Program-made: the position numbers and the translations under genes | Source of the DNA: Nocardia higoensis NBRC 100133 | Lineage (GTDB): Bacteria; Actinomycetota; Actinomycetes; Mycobacteriales; Mycobacteriaceae | Direction: 5' to 3' | Assembly (NCBI RefSeq): GCF_000308595.1 | Contig: NZ_BAGA01000177.1 | Span: forward strand, 1-33,869 | Length of the DNA: 33,869 nt | The notes under the pieces: model-generated | Databases searched by the model: none | The model's input: the letters and a program-made list of their open reading frames with translations, nothing else | What the model was told of the DNA's origin: nothing | Part shown: in pieces, positions 15,885-23,956 of the stretch | Numbering within the stretch: position 1 is the stretch's first letter | How the letters are laid out: every line of letters starts with the position of its first letter

Positions 15885-16114
15885 TGTCCGGCGAAGACGA
15901 CGGCCAGATCGCGGCGCCGGACTGGGTCGATCAGGATCTGCTCACCCGGGACCACTCGGCCCGGTTGCTCGACGAGGAGATCGCCGCGGAGCAGACCCGC
16001 CTGGCCGAACTCGAAGGAATCGCCGACCGGGAGGAAACGCGGGAGCGGATAACGCGCCGGATCGCCACGATGGAGACCATCCGCGCTCGGTTGCGCGCCG
16101 CGAACGGCGCCTGA
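15884..16114 (+). CDS. Small helical protein coupled to the amidohydrolase
   Basis: 76-residue protein of no known family. Residues about 24-74 are almost entirely charged, Leu/Ala-rich heptads (ARLLDEEIAAEQTRLAELE, then ERITRRIATMETIRARL), strongly suggesting a coiled-coil or helical hairpin. Its ATG shares a base with the preceding stop (TGATG at 15882-15886), so it should be made at a fixed ratio to the amidohydrolase. I infer a role as stabilising or assembly partner. It is the last gene of the operon, followed at once by a strong terminator. Confidence 0.7.
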   Translation: MSGEDDGQIAAPDWVDQDLLTRDHSARLLDEEIAAEQTRLAELEGIADREETRERITRRIATMETIRARLRAANGA

Positions 16115-16127
16115 GCACCATCACCTT

Positions 16128-16171
16128 CCGCCGGGCCGGGCGGCGCCTGATGGCGTCGTCCGGCCCGGCGG
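16128..16171 (+). terminator. Strong terminator hairpin of the PPDK-ligase-amidohydrolase operon
   Basis: Outer arms CCGCCGGGCCGG (16128-16139) and CCGGCCCGGCGG (16160-16171) are perfect 12-bp complements. The inner sequence continues pairing through a G-U and CGGCGCC/GGCGTCG to a TGAT loop, giving about 20 bp in all. It begins 13 bases after the last stop of the operon. No U-tract follows, as is usual for GC-rich actinobacterial terminators. Confidence 0.85.
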
Positions 16172-16465
16172 ATTCGTCTGTCCACCGCTGGACGCGGCGT
16201 TGCGGCAGCGGGGCGGTCCTCACCGCTCATGGTCCCGACCGATCACTCTCGCGCATCATCGGCCTCTCCCTCGTTCGCGCCTCGTTCGCGTCTTGCCGAG
16301 ATCGGCGCCGCCGCGGTGATCCGGGGGCGCTCGCACGGCGACCTACCCCGGCAGGCGGGAGGCGAACCGGACTACGCCCGCCGCTGGTCCACGGCAGGAT
16401 CCGGCCCGGCCGGGCAGCCGCTCGGGGGCCGGGTTCAGCCGCAGCGATCGGGGTATCGCGACCGC
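16172..16465. other. Non-coding stretch before the DUF2231 gene
   Basis: The frame of the DUF2231 gene stays open upstream to 16229, but the translation there is Arg/Ser/Gly-rich and unlike the family, so I treat it as non-coding. I see no clear promoter box; the promoter of the DUF2231 gene must lie here. Confidence 0.4.
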
Positions 16466-17014
16466 ATGAACATCCACCGAATACTGAGCGCGCCCGAGAA
16501 GGCGACCGGACTCGACAAGCCCGCCGCGACGCTCGCCGCCGTGGTCGGGCGGCTGTTCGGCGACGGACGGATCAGCGATTGGGCACGCGGCTCCTGGCTG
16601 GGCCACCCGCTACATCCGATCCTGGTCACCATGCCGATCGGCGCGTGGTCCAGCGCCGCCGCCCTGCGCGCGGCCGGGCGGACCGACGAAGCCCGCCGGC
16701 TCGTGCTGATCGGCCTGCTGGCCACCCCGCCCACCGTCGCCCTCGGCTGGGCCGACTTCCGGGATCTCGACGCACCCCAGCGGCGCGTCGGGCTGGTCCA
16801 CGCCGCCGCGAACGGCATCGCGGCCATGCTCTTTTCGGCTGCCTATCGCACGCGCGACGACCGCACCGCCACCGTCCTCGGCGCGGCCGGCCTGGCGACG
16901 ATGGGCGCGGGCGGCGCGCTGGGCGGTCACCTCGCGTACGCGCTCGGCGCCGGTGTGCACCGCTGGCAGGACGCCGCGACGGCACCCACCGCCGCACCCG
17001 TGCCGGTGGGCTGA
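16466..17014 (+). CDS. DUF2231 membrane protein
   Basis: 182 residues with four or five hydrophobic segments. The signature GHPLHPILVTMPIGAWSSA (about residues 50-68) identifies the DUF2231 family, which is often found beside Rieske or haem redox proteins. Conserved His in that block and in RRVGLVHAAANG and GGALGGHLAY could be haem or metal ligands, as suggested for the family; this is inference. The ATG at 16466 gives the usual family length; no strong Shine-Dalgarno is seen. A terminator follows 65 bases downstream. Confidence 0.82.
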   Translation: MNIHRILSAPEKATGLDKPAATLAAVVGRLFGDGRISDWARGSWLGHPLHPILVTMPIGAWSSAAALRAAGRTDEARRLVLIGLLATPPTVALGWADFRDLDAPQRRVGLVHAAANGIAAMLFSAAYRTRDDRTATVLGAAGLATMGAGGALGGHLAYALGAGVHRWQDAATAPTAAPVPVG

Positions 17015-17078
17015 TCCCCTCCCCCTGCCTGCGGACCAACTCCGGAGGCCACGGCGGCATTCTGCCGAGGCCGCGCGA

Positions 17079-17111
17079 AAGGCCGGCACGGAGAGCTCCC
17101 GTGCCGGCCTT
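17079..17111 (+). terminator. Terminator hairpin after the DUF2231 gene
   Basis: AAGGCCGGCACGG (17079-17091) and CCGTGCCGGCCTT (17099-17111) are perfect 13-bp complements around a 7-base loop, with a weak T-rich tail (TTGTT). The flanking A and T bases would allow it to work in both directions. Confidence 0.8.
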
Positions 17112-17405
17112 GTTCGATGATCAGCGCGCCGTCGGTTCGACGCGGCTCATCCGCGTTCAGCGCGGCTCGAAGATCAAACGTTGCCATGGGCGGCTCTTCT
17201 CGAGCCGGAATGCCGACTTCCGGCGCGAAGAAGTCGTACGGTGGATCCACACGGTGGTGCCCGGCGCCGCGGCTCGAGCCGCGGACCGGAGGCGTGTTTT
17301 CCCACCGAGCCGGGCTCGAGTCACCGCCCGCGGCCCCGCAGCAAGCTGGTCGATCGAACGCGTTGTGGTCCAACAATTCCGGGGAAAGCAGACCAAGGAG
17401 AGCTC
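17112..17405. other. Upstream region of ctaD
   Basis: 294 bases without a convincing gene. It contains TACGGT (17237-17242), a TAnnnT-type -10 candidate, and a direct repeat of CGCGGCTC at about 17141-17168. A minus-strand reading frame beginning at 17187 runs through the terminator hairpin and is rejected. The region is long enough for a regulated promoter with a 5' leader of about 150 bases. Confidence 0.35.
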
Positions 17406-19136
17406 GTGACCAGGGCACCAGCCGATCCGACGCAACTCACCGCCGCGACCCGCCCGTATCCGGCACGGCACGGCCCGAAGGGCTCCGCCCTGCTGAAGAT
17501 CGTGACCACGACCGATCCGAAGGTTCTCGGCGTCCTGTATCTGGTGACGGCGACGGCGTTCTTCCTCATCGGCGGCCTCATGGCACTGCTGATCCGCGGC
17601 GAACTGGCGCGCCCGGGGCTGCAGTTCCTGTCCCCCGAGCAGTACAACCAGCTGTTCACCATGCACGGCACGATCATGCTGCTCTTCTACGCCACACCGG
17701 TGGTCTTCGGTTTCGCCAACGCGATCCTGCCCCTGCAGATCGGCGCGCCGGACGTGGCGTTCCCCCGGCTCAACGCGTTCAGCTACTGGCTGTACTTGTT
17801 CGGCGCCACCATGGCGACCTCCGGATTCATCGTTCCCGGTGGCGCCGCCGACTTCGGCTGGACCGCGTACTCGCCGCTGAGCGATGTCGTCCATTCCCCC
17901 GGTGCCGGCCCGGATCTGTGGATCATGGGCCTGGCGCTGTCGGGACTCGGCACGATCCTCGGTGCGGTGAACATGATCACCACGGTCGTGTGCATGCGGG
18001 CTCCCGGCATGATCATGTTCCGGATGCCGATCTTCACCTGGAACATCCTCATCACCAGCATCCTGATAGTGCTGGCCTTCCCGCTGCTCACCGCGGCGTT
18101 GATGGCGCTGGCCTACGACCGGCATCTCGGCGGGCACATCTACGACCCGGCGACCGGCGGGACGATTCTGTGGCAACACCTGTTCTGGTTCTTCGGCCAT
18201 CCCGAGGTCTACATCGTCGCCCTGCCGTTCTTCGGGATCATCACCGAGGTCATTCCGGTCTTCAGCCGCAAACCGATCTTCGGTTACGCCGCGCTCGTCT
18301 TCGCCACCCTGGCCATCGCGGCGCTGTCGATGGCGGTCTGGGCACATCACATGTACGCCACCGGGGCTGTCCTGCTGCCGTTCTTCTCGATGACGACCTT
18401 CCTCATCGCGATCCCCACCGGCGTCAAATTCTTCAACTGGATAGGCACCATGTGGAAGGGGCAGCTGACCTTCGAGTCACCGATGCTCTTCTCGGTCGGC
18501 TTCATCGTGACCTTCCTCTTCGGCGGCTTGTCCGGGGTCATCCTGGCGAGCCCACCGCTGAACTTCCACATCCACGACACCTATTTCGTCGTCGCGCATT
18601 TCCACTACGTGCTGTTCGGCACCATCGTCTTCGCGACATTCGCCGGCATCTACTTCTGGTTCCCCAAGCTCACCGGCCGCCTCATGGACGAGCGCCTCGG
18701 CCGCCTGCACTTCTGGACGACCTTCTTCGGTTTCCACGCCACATTCCTGGTGCAGCACTGGCTGGGCGCCGAAGGCATGCCGCGCCGCTACGCCGACTAC
18801 CTGCCCCAGGACGGTTTCACCGGCCTGCACACCTTCTCCACCCTCGGCTCGTTCGTGCTGGGCGCCTCCATGGTCACCTTCGTCTGGAACGCCTTCAAGA
18901 GCTACCGCTACGGCGAGGTCGTCACCGTGGACGATCCGTGGGGCTACGGCAACTCGCTGGAGTGGGCGACCACCTGCCCGCCGCCGCGCCACAACTTCTA
19001 CGAGCTGCCGCGCATCCGCTCCGAGCGCCCGGCGTTCGAGCTCCACTATCCGCACATGGTCGAACGGATGCGGCTGGAGGCGCACGTCGGCCGCCCGGCC
19101 GACCACGGCACGGCGCAGCCCGCACTACCGACATGA
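17406..19136 (+). CDS. ctaD: Cytochrome c oxidase subunit I (aa3 type)
   Basis: Catalytic subunit of the terminal oxidase that reduces O2 to water and pumps protons, with 12 membrane helices. Very close to the M. tuberculosis CtaD pattern throughout. Ligands are all in place: haem a H87 (TMHGTIM) and H400; CuB H265 (HPEVY, with Y269 available for the cross-link), H314 and H315 (AHHM); haem a3 H398 (VAHFHYV). Length 576 is normal. GTG at 17406 is preceded by AAGGAGAG. The near-invariant TTTDHK of mycobacterial CtaD is TTTDPK here, outside the active site. No other oxidase subunit gene is nearby; actinobacterial ctaD genes are commonly solitary, and this may be a condition-specific paralogue. 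Confidence 0.96.
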   Translation: MTRAPADPTQLTAATRPYPARHGPKGSALLKIVTTTDPKVLGVLYLVTATAFFLIGGLMALLIRGELARPGLQFLSPEQYNQLFTMHGTIMLLFYATPVVFGFANAILPLQIGAPDVAFPRLNAFSYWLYLFGATMATSGFIVPGGAADFGWTAYSPLSDVVHSPGAGPDLWIMGLALSGLGTILGAVNMITTVVCMRAPGMIMFRMPIFTWNILITSILIVLAFPLLTAALMALAYDRHLGGHIYDPATGGTILWQHLFWFFGHPEVYIVALPFFGIITEVIPVFSRKPIFGYAALVFATLAIAALSMAVWAHHMYATGAVLLPFFSMTTFLIAIPTGVKFFNWIGTMWKGQLTFESPMLFSVGFIVTFLFGGLSGVILASPPLNFHIHDTYFVVAHFHYVLFGTIVFATFAGIYFWFPKLTGRLMDERLGRLHFWTTFFGFHATFLVQHWLGAEGMPRRYADYLPQDGFTGLHTFSTLGSFVLGASMVTFVWNAFKSYRYGEVVTVDDPWGYGNSLEWATTCPPPRHNFYELPRIRSERPAFELHYPHMVERMRLEAHVGRPADHGTAQPALPT

Positions 19137-19303
19137 CCGACGACCCGGCGTCGACACCGTGGCGCCGAACGCGCACTATCCGAACACACCTCACAGCCGC
19201 CGGAAAGGCACGGTGAGTAGGGAGCAACTGGATCGGCACACAGGGCAATCCGAGCGCGACGCACAGCTCACGGCGGGGCAATATCGGATTGGTGAAGTGG
19301 GGT

Positions 19304-19705
19304 ATGAGCACTTCGACCGACGAGAATACGCAACCATCAGCCGAGACCACCCCTCCGATATTCGACAGAATCGGCGGCTATGAAGCACTGGAAGCCGTGG
19401 TCGCCGATTTCTACACCCGCGTGCTGGCCGACGACCGCTTGGCCGGCTTCTTCAGCGGGACCAACATGAACCGCCTGCGCGGCAAGCAGGTGGAGTTCTT
19501 CGCCGCCGCGCTCGGCGGCCCCGACCCCTACAGCGGCGCGCCGATGAAGCAGGTCCACCAGGGCCGCGGCATCACCATGGACCATTTCGGCATGGTGGCG
19601 GGACACCTGACCGACTCCCTCGTCGCCGCCGGTGTCCCGCCGGACCTCGTCGAGCAGATCATCGGCGCGATCGCGCCCCTGGCCGAGGACATCACCTCCG
19701 GGTGA
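19304..19705 (+). CDS. glbN: Group I truncated haemoglobin (trHbN)
   Basis: 2/2-fold haem protein that in M. tuberculosis oxidises NO to nitrate with bound O2, protecting respiration. Key residues align directly: TyrB10 = Y37, LeuE7 = L58, GlnE11 = Q62, proximal His F8 = H85 (MKQVHQGRGIT). The Gly-Gly motifs IGGYEA and ALGGP are present. Length is 133 against 136. The ATG at 19304 gives the usual length; an in-frame TTG lies at 19289. The N-terminal extension (about 18 residues) is polar and acidic rather than basic as in M. tuberculosis, where the pre-A region helps NO turnover. It lies 167 bases after ctaD on the same strand, which fits protection of the oxidase from NO. Confidence 0.95.
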   Translation: MSTSTDENTQPSAETTPPIFDRIGGYEALEAVVADFYTRVLADDRLAGFFSGTNMNRLRGKQVEFFAAALGGPDPYSGAPMKQVHQGRGITMDHFGMVAGHLTDSLVAAGVPPDLVEQIIGAIAPLAEDITSG

Positions 19706-19739
19706 TCCGGGGCTCGATGCCGCGCGCAACGCCGGTGGT

Positions 19740-20582
19740 TCAGTCGTTCCAGCCCGAGGCCGACGCCTGTTCGATCGCGTCCACAACCGTGCGGCCGGGG
19801 AATCCGATCCGGTCGACCACCGGCCGGATGAGGCCGGGGATGCGGGCGAACAGCGCGTTGCGCCTGGGGATCACGAGGAAGTCCGATCGCCGCTCGATGC
19901 CTGTGACGATGTCGCGGACGACGCGTTCGATCGGCACCATCTTCCACAGCCCGCGTTCGTTTCCCGCCCACAGGGCGCGGCCGGCCGGATCGCGCCGGAC
20001 CCGGTCCATCATGGGCGTGGCGAAGAACGTCGGGTGGACGCTGCCGACGCCGACGCCGAGGTGGCGCACTTCCAGCCGGGTGGAGTCGCACAGCGCCCAC
20101 ACTCCGGCCTTGCTCGCGGTGTAGGGACCGTTGAGCGGCGAGTGCACGAACGCGGCCATGGACGAGATCGCCAGCAGGTACCCCCGCTGCTCGGTGACGT
20201 ACGGGAGTCCGGCCCGGAAGGTGCGCCACACGCCGTTGAGATTGATGTCGACGACCCGGGTGGCGACCTCCGGATCCAGCGTCGCCAGCGGGGCCATCGA
20301 GCCGATCCCCGCGTTCGCCACCACAACGTCGATGCGGCCGAAATGCCTTGCGGCGGCGTCCATCGCGGCCCGCACGCTGTCGAAATCCCGGACGTCGGCG
20401 GCCCATCCTGCCGCGACCGCGTCGGTGCCGAGCGCGGCCGCTTGCGCGGTGACGTCGTCGATGCCGAGATCGAACAGCGCCAGGCGTGCGCCACGCAGAC
20501 GGAGCGCCCGGGCGAGGGCGGAGCCCAATCCGCCGGTGGAGCCGGTCAGCGCGACGACGCGACCGGAGAGGTCATATCCCAC
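19740..20582 (-). CDS. Short-chain dehydrogenase/reductase
   Basis: Classical SDR, 280 residues, NAD(P)-dependent. Nucleotide motif TGSTGGLG (residues 13-20), D64 in ADVRD, NAGIG (90-94), catalytic Ser 140/141, Y154 and K158 (YTASKAG). The C-terminal part after about residue 190 (RRDPAGRALWAG, RRSDFLVIPRRN) resembles actinobacterial SDRs acting on lipid or steroid-like substrates; specificity is unknown. The GTG at 20582 has AGGAG six bases upstream; the frame is open further upstream but without SDR sequence. It is convergent with glbN (34 bases between stops) and divergent from the DUF3558 lipoprotein. Confidence 0.9.
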   Translation of the reverse strand: MGYDLSGRVVALTGSTGGLGSALARALRLRGARLALFDLGIDDVTAQAAALGTDAVAAGWAADVRDFDSVRAAMDAAARHFGRIDVVVANAGIGSMAPLATLDPEVATRVVDINLNGVWRTFRAGLPYVTEQRGYLLAISSMAAFVHSPLNGPYTASKAGVWALCDSTRLEVRHLGVGVGSVHPTFFATPMMDRVRRDPAGRALWAGNERGLWKMVPIERVVRDIVTGIERRSDFLVIPRRNALFARIPGLIRPVVDRIGFPGRTVVDAIEQASASGWND

Positions 20583-20616
20583 GATGATCTCCTGCTGTTC
20601 GGTGACGAGCCGGAAC

Positions 20617-20629
20617 CGACATTGTGTCG
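20617..20629. promoter_or_regulatory. Small palindrome CGACA-TTG-TGTCG upstream of the SDR gene
   Basis: A perfect 5+3+5 palindrome 35 bases upstream of the SDR start, within the 268-base divergent region shared with the lipoprotein gene. It has the size of a TetR-type operator half or core. No regulator gene is adjacent. The rest of this region shows nothing I can name. Confidence 0.25.
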
Positions 20630-20850
20630 CTCCACCGGGGACAACAGTGGGATTTGCGACCGTGACACCCGGCGACCACAGAAATGCCGATCGCCCATCC
20701 CTGTAACGCCCCGGGGCCACATCCCGACACGTGAACGTAGGTGTTCGCAACTCCGCCTCGACGGGGATCGGGCAACCTGCCGAAATCAACCGGACCTATT
20801 GCACGCCTGCCTGTTTCGGGTTCGGCTGCGGGCACGAAGAAGGGGCGACC

Positions 20851-21576
20851 ATGCAGATGCCGAGCAGGAGGCGCGGATGGCGCGCCGGTAGAGGACTGAT
20901 ACTGGGCGTCATGGCACCCGCACTGATCCTGACCGCGTGCACGGCCGAGGAACAGAGTCCCGACGCAACGCCCTCCGGGACCACGACGGCCACCGCGAGC
21001 AGCGCCTCACCCACCCCGCCGCCGACCACCACGCCGGCATCGGCCGATCCGGGCGACGGCGGAGCAGGCGCAGGGCAGACGGACGGTGCGCAGCCCGGTC
21101 TCCCGGGCGGCACCGACACCTGCGGCGCGACGCCGTGCGGAGTCGTCGACCCGCAGCCGGAACCCAGCGCGCTCTGGGATCCTTGTGACATCTCCGACGC
21201 CGACATCACCGCGCAGGGTCTACGCCCCGACAGCAAGGTCGCGCTCAGCGGATCCGGCGGCGTGAACGACAAGAACTGCCGTTGGCAGTCGGTCACGGGC
21301 GGGACAGAATTGACGGTCGTGGCGACCCGGCAGACGATCGAGGACTTCCAGCAGAGCGGGAAGTACCTGGACTTCAGCCCACTGACCGTCGTAGGCCGAC
21401 CGGCCTACCAGTATCGTGCGGCCCAGGACAGCAACAGGATCGGGTGCTACGTCGGCGTCACCGTGCCGTTCGGCGTCGTCGCATTCGTCACCAGGAATCT
21501 ACAGTCGGACGCACCCGAGGAACCCTGTTCCGCGGCACGGCGTTTCGGTAATGCCCTGGGCGTCTACCTGCACTGA
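20851..21576 (+). CDS. DUF3558 family lipoprotein
   Basis: Secreted, membrane-anchored lipoprotein of 241 residues. Basic N terminus (RRRGWRAGR), hydrophobic stretch, lipobox LTAC with acylated C30. A low-complexity Thr/Ser/Pro/Ala and Gly linker (about 31-95) is followed by the globular DUF3558 region beginning DPCDISDADI and containing Cys residues that probably form disulphides (DPCD, DKNCRW, IGCYVG, PCSAARR). The ATG at 20851 has GAAGAAGGGG upstream. DUF3558 proteins are common in Nocardia and mycobacteria; no molecular function is known to me. Confidence 0.88.
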   Translation: MQMPSRRRGWRAGRGLILGVMAPALILTACTAEEQSPDATPSGTTTATASSASPTPPPTTTPASADPGDGGAGAGQTDGAQPGLPGGTDTCGATPCGVVDPQPEPSALWDPCDISDADITAQGLRPDSKVALSGSGGVNDKNCRWQSVTGGTELTVVATRQTIEDFQQSGKYLDFSPLTVVGRPAYQYRAAQDSNRIGCYVGVTVPFGVVAFVTRNLQSDAPEEPCSAARRFGNALGVYLH

Positions 21577-21657
21577 CGACCGATCAGGGCTACGGACAGT
21601 CGAGCTGGACGAGACCGACGAGATGCCCCTCCGCATCGCCATGCCCGGCTGCCGATC

Positions 21658-21683
21658 CGTCCGTCGACGACCATCGGCGGACG
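21658..21683 (+). terminator. Possible hairpin after the DUF3558 lipoprotein
   Basis: CGTCCG (21658-21663) pairs with CGGACG (21678-21683), with an extra CG/CG pair inside, 80 bases after the lipoprotein stop. It is short and has no T-run, so it is only a possible terminator. Confidence 0.25.
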
Positions 21684-21715
21684 CGACGCCGCCACGCCGA
21701 CGGCCGGCCGGGTTG

Positions 21716-21721
21716 TAGGTT
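21716..21721 (+). promoter_or_regulatory. -10 box TAGGTT of a leaderless transcript
   Basis: TAGGTT (TAnnnT) is followed by exactly six bases and then the GTG start of the methyltransferase gene, the same geometry as at 7416-7428. No Shine-Dalgarno of normal spacing is present, since the G-run GGGGGC directly abuts the start codon. Confidence 0.55.
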
Positions 21722-21727
21722 GGGGGC

Positions 21728-22336
21728 GTGACCACCGACGCCGCACAGCATGTCATCGGACTGTACGAACGGCATGCCGACGCATGGGCACGGGAGCGCG
21801 GTGACCGTCTGGTCGTCGAGAAGGGATGGCTGGACCGGTTCACGGCACTGCTCCCCGACACCGCCGCCGTCATCGACCTCGGCTGCGGGACCGGCATGCC
21901 GATCGCCGGGCATCTCGTCGCGCAGGGCTTCCGGGTCACCGGCATCGACTCCTCGCCCGCGATGATCGACATGGCGCGAGCGCGATTCCCCGGCCACGAG
22001 TGGCAGGTCGGGGACATGCGAACCTCGCCGCCGCGCCGCCGGTTCGATGGAATCCTGGCGTGGGACAGCTTTTTTCACCTCTGTCCCGCCGACCAGCGCC
22101 GGATGTTCCCGATCTTCGGCCGTCTGGCCGCGCCGGGCGCGGCACTGATGTTCACCAGCGGCCCGACGGCGGACGTGCGAATCGGCAGCTTCGCCGGCGA
22201 ACCGCTCTACCACGCGAGCCTGGACAGCGAGGAATACCGGACGCTGCTGCGCGACAACGGATTCGAGGTACTGGCCTATCGCGCGGAGGACCCCGACTGC
22301 GGCCTGCACACCATCTGGCTGGCTCGCCGCACCTGA
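21728..22336 (+). CDS. Class I SAM-dependent methyltransferase
   Basis: 202-residue methyltransferase of the Methyltransf_11/25 type. Motif I VIDLGCGTG at residues 48-56, the acidic end of strand 2 in VTGIDSSPAMID, and the post-motif segment RRFDGILAWDSFFHLCPADQRRMF follow in the correct order. The C terminus YRTLLRDNGFEVLAYRAEDPDCG is as in small-molecule methyltransferases of this group. The GTG at 21728 appears to be translated from a leaderless mRNA. Its substrate is unknown and its neighbours do not suggest one. Confidence 0.88.
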   Translation: MTTDAAQHVIGLYERHADAWARERGDRLVVEKGWLDRFTALLPDTAAVIDLGCGTGMPIAGHLVAQGFRVTGIDSSPAMIDMARARFPGHEWQVGDMRTSPPRRRFDGILAWDSFFHLCPADQRRMFPIFGRLAAPGAALMFTSGPTADVRIGSFAGEPLYHASLDSEEYRTLLRDNGFEVLAYRAEDPDCGLHTIWLARRT

Positions 22337-22358
22337 TCAGTACGGCCGTGCGCCGGCG

Positions 22359-22381
22359 GCTCCGGCTCCTGACGTCGGAGC
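22359..22381. terminator. Hairpin between convergent methyltransferase and two-TM genes
   Basis: GCTCCG (22359-22364) and CGGAGC (22376-22381) form a 6-bp GC stem in the 71-base gap between convergent stops. The position suits a bidirectional terminator; the stem is short. Confidence 0.35.
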
Positions 22382-22407
22382 TACGGCGGGCCGACTCGGC
22401 GAACGGT

Positions 22408-22797
22408 TCAGCGTGGTGCCACAGTCGGGCCCGCGGTCGGGCCGCCGAACGGATGACGCCAGTTCCGCTGGGTCTCGACCGGCGTCGTGACGGGCTGCTG
22501 GACCTCGCCGGCGGGTGCCGCGGTCGTCTCACGGCGGGTCTGCCTCAGCTCGTGGCGAGCGTGGCGGGCCTGTCGCGAGTTCCGCCGTGCCCCGGCGAGC
22601 AGCATGCTCAGCCCGAACATGCCGATCGCGCCGAGCACGATGCCGTAGAGGAACAGCATCCCCGTCGAGCCGGTGAACTGATAGCCGAACGCGCTGAAAT
22701 CGCTGTTCAGGGTATGAGCACTACCGGAGTTGTTCACCACTCCGACTACACCGACGATCACGGCGGCGAGCAGGATGATGAGCCCAAGAATGATCAT
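22408..22797 (-). CDS. Small two-helix membrane protein
   Basis: 129 residues. The first helix begins at the N terminus (IILGLIILLAAVIVGVVGVV), a short loop with HTLNSDFSAFGYQFTGSTG follows, then a second helix (LFLYGIVLGAIGMFGLSMLLAGA), then a basic, Arg/Gln-rich cytoplasmic tail ending in a Pro/Thr-rich segment. This pattern is widespread in actinobacteria as a hypothetical protein; I know no function. The ATG at 22797 has GGAGG five bases upstream. It lies 103 bases downstream of the AraC-type regulator gene on the same strand and could be co-transcribed with it. Confidence 0.75.
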   Translation of the reverse strand: MIILGLIILLAAVIVGVVGVVNNSGSAHTLNSDFSAFGYQFTGSTGMLFLYGIVLGAIGMFGLSMLLAGARRNSRQARHARHELRQTRRETTAAPAGEVQQPVTTPVETQRNWRHPFGGPTAGPTVAPR

Positions 22798-22900
22798 GTC
22801 GGCCTCCAATGCCTGGAGAGTGCGTACTTCCCCAGTCAACGCCCGGCCACGCGCCGATGTCGAGATTCGTCCGCCGATCGTTGTAAAGCGACCGATCGGT

Positions 22901-23902
22901 TCACTGCCCGGTGAAAGTCTTCCGATACGCCGACGGCGACATCCCGAGCCCCCGCCGCATGTGGTGCCGCAGATTGTCCGGCGAACCGAGCCCCGACATC
23001 TGCGCGACGACATCGACCGGCAGATCCGCCGATTCCAGCAGCTCCCGCGCCCGGTCCACCCGACGGTCGCGAATCCAGGCCCCCGGTGACATCCCCGTCT
23101 CGGCCTGGAATCGCCGGGCGAAGGTGCGCGCGCTCATCCGGGCATGCGCGGCCAGCACCGCCACCCCCAACGGTTCGGCCAGATGTTCCAGTGCCCAGGC
23201 GCGGGTGGCCGCGGTGCTGCGCTCGTCGTGTTCGGGCACGTGGTGCTCGATGAACTGAGCCTGCCCGCCCTCCCGCCACGGCGGCACGACGCAGAAGCGC
23301 GCCACCCGATTGGCGACAGCGGCCCCGTGATCGCGGCGGATCATGTGCAGACACAGGTCGATGCCCGCGGCCAGACCGGCCGAGCTGAGCAACGCCCCTT
23401 CGTCGACGAACAGCACCGTCTCGTCGAGGTCGACGCCGGGGAACAGGCGACGGAACTCGTCGGCATAGCGCCAATGGGTGGTCGCGCGTCGCCCGTCGAG
23501 GAGCCCGGCGGCCGCGAGCACGAAGGCGCCGGTGCAGATCGACACGACGCGAGCATCGGCCGGAATCGTGGCCAGTGCCGCGGCGACCTCGCCGGGCAAC
23601 CGCCCCTCGCGCCGGGCGAGCGGAAACCTCGTCCCCGGCACGATCACCGTATCGGCGACGGCCAACGCCTCGACTCCCCGCTCGGCGACCAGGGAGTATC
23701 CGGCCGTCCCGCGCACCGGGCCCGGTTCGAGCGCACAGGTCACCACCTCGTAGAGCGGTGCACCGTCCTCGTCGACAGCCTCGCCGAACACCAGCGGCGG
23801 AATCGTCGCGTCGAACCCGACCACGGGCTCGAGCAGCAGAACCGCCACGACATGACGACGACCACGCACCCGCGTCGACCCGTTGGCGTAATTTTCCGAC
23901 AT
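22901..23902 (-). CDS. GlxA-type AraC family transcriptional regulator
   Basis: 333-residue regulator. Residues about 18-190 are a DJ-1/PfpI-like (type 1 glutamine amidotransferase-like) sensor domain, with the elbow motif SICTGAFVLAAAGLLDGRRATTHW. Residues about 230-330 are two AraC helix-turn-helix motifs (LAAHARMSARTFARRFQAETGMSPGAW and VVAQMSGLGSPDNLRHHMRR). The elbow Cys is conserved as in GlxA and AdpA proteins. The ATG at 23902 opens directly into the 54-base gap shared with the divergent MFS gene, so the transporter is the probable target. Ligand unknown. Confidence 0.92.
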   Translation of the reverse strand: MSENYANGSTRVRGRRHVVAVLLLEPVVGFDATIPPLVFGEAVDEDGAPLYEVVTCALEPGPVRGTAGYSLVAERGVEALAVADTVIVPGTRFPLARREGRLPGEVAAALATIPADARVVSICTGAFVLAAAGLLDGRRATTHWRYADEFRRLFPGVDLDETVLFVDEGALLSSAGLAAGIDLCLHMIRRDHGAAVANRVARFCVVPPWREGGQAQFIEHHVPEHDERSTAATRAWALEHLAEPLGVAVLAAHARMSARTFARRFQAETGMSPGAWIRDRRVDRARELLESADLPVDVVAQMSGLGSPDNLRHHMRRGLGMSPSAYRKTFTGQ

Positions 23903-23904
23903 AT

Positions 23905-23918
23905 TGGCAATCCTGCCA
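23905..23918. promoter_or_regulatory. Inverted repeat TGGCA-N4-TGCCA between regulator and MFS genes
   Basis: A perfect inverted repeat in the 54-base divergent gap, starting two bases upstream of the regulator's ATG. TGGC cores are typical of targets of GlxA/AdpA-type regulators, so this is a plausible autoregulatory operator. A TAGATC sequence at 23922 may be part of the rightward promoter. Confidence 0.4.
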
Positions 23919-23956
23919 CTGGTAGATCGGTCTGTCCTCCCGGATCCTGATTCACC

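Noticed and set aside
16927..17187. Minus-strand frame beginning MATFDLRAALNADEP
   Set aside because: It reads straight through a perfect terminator hairpin and has only a weak ribosome site.
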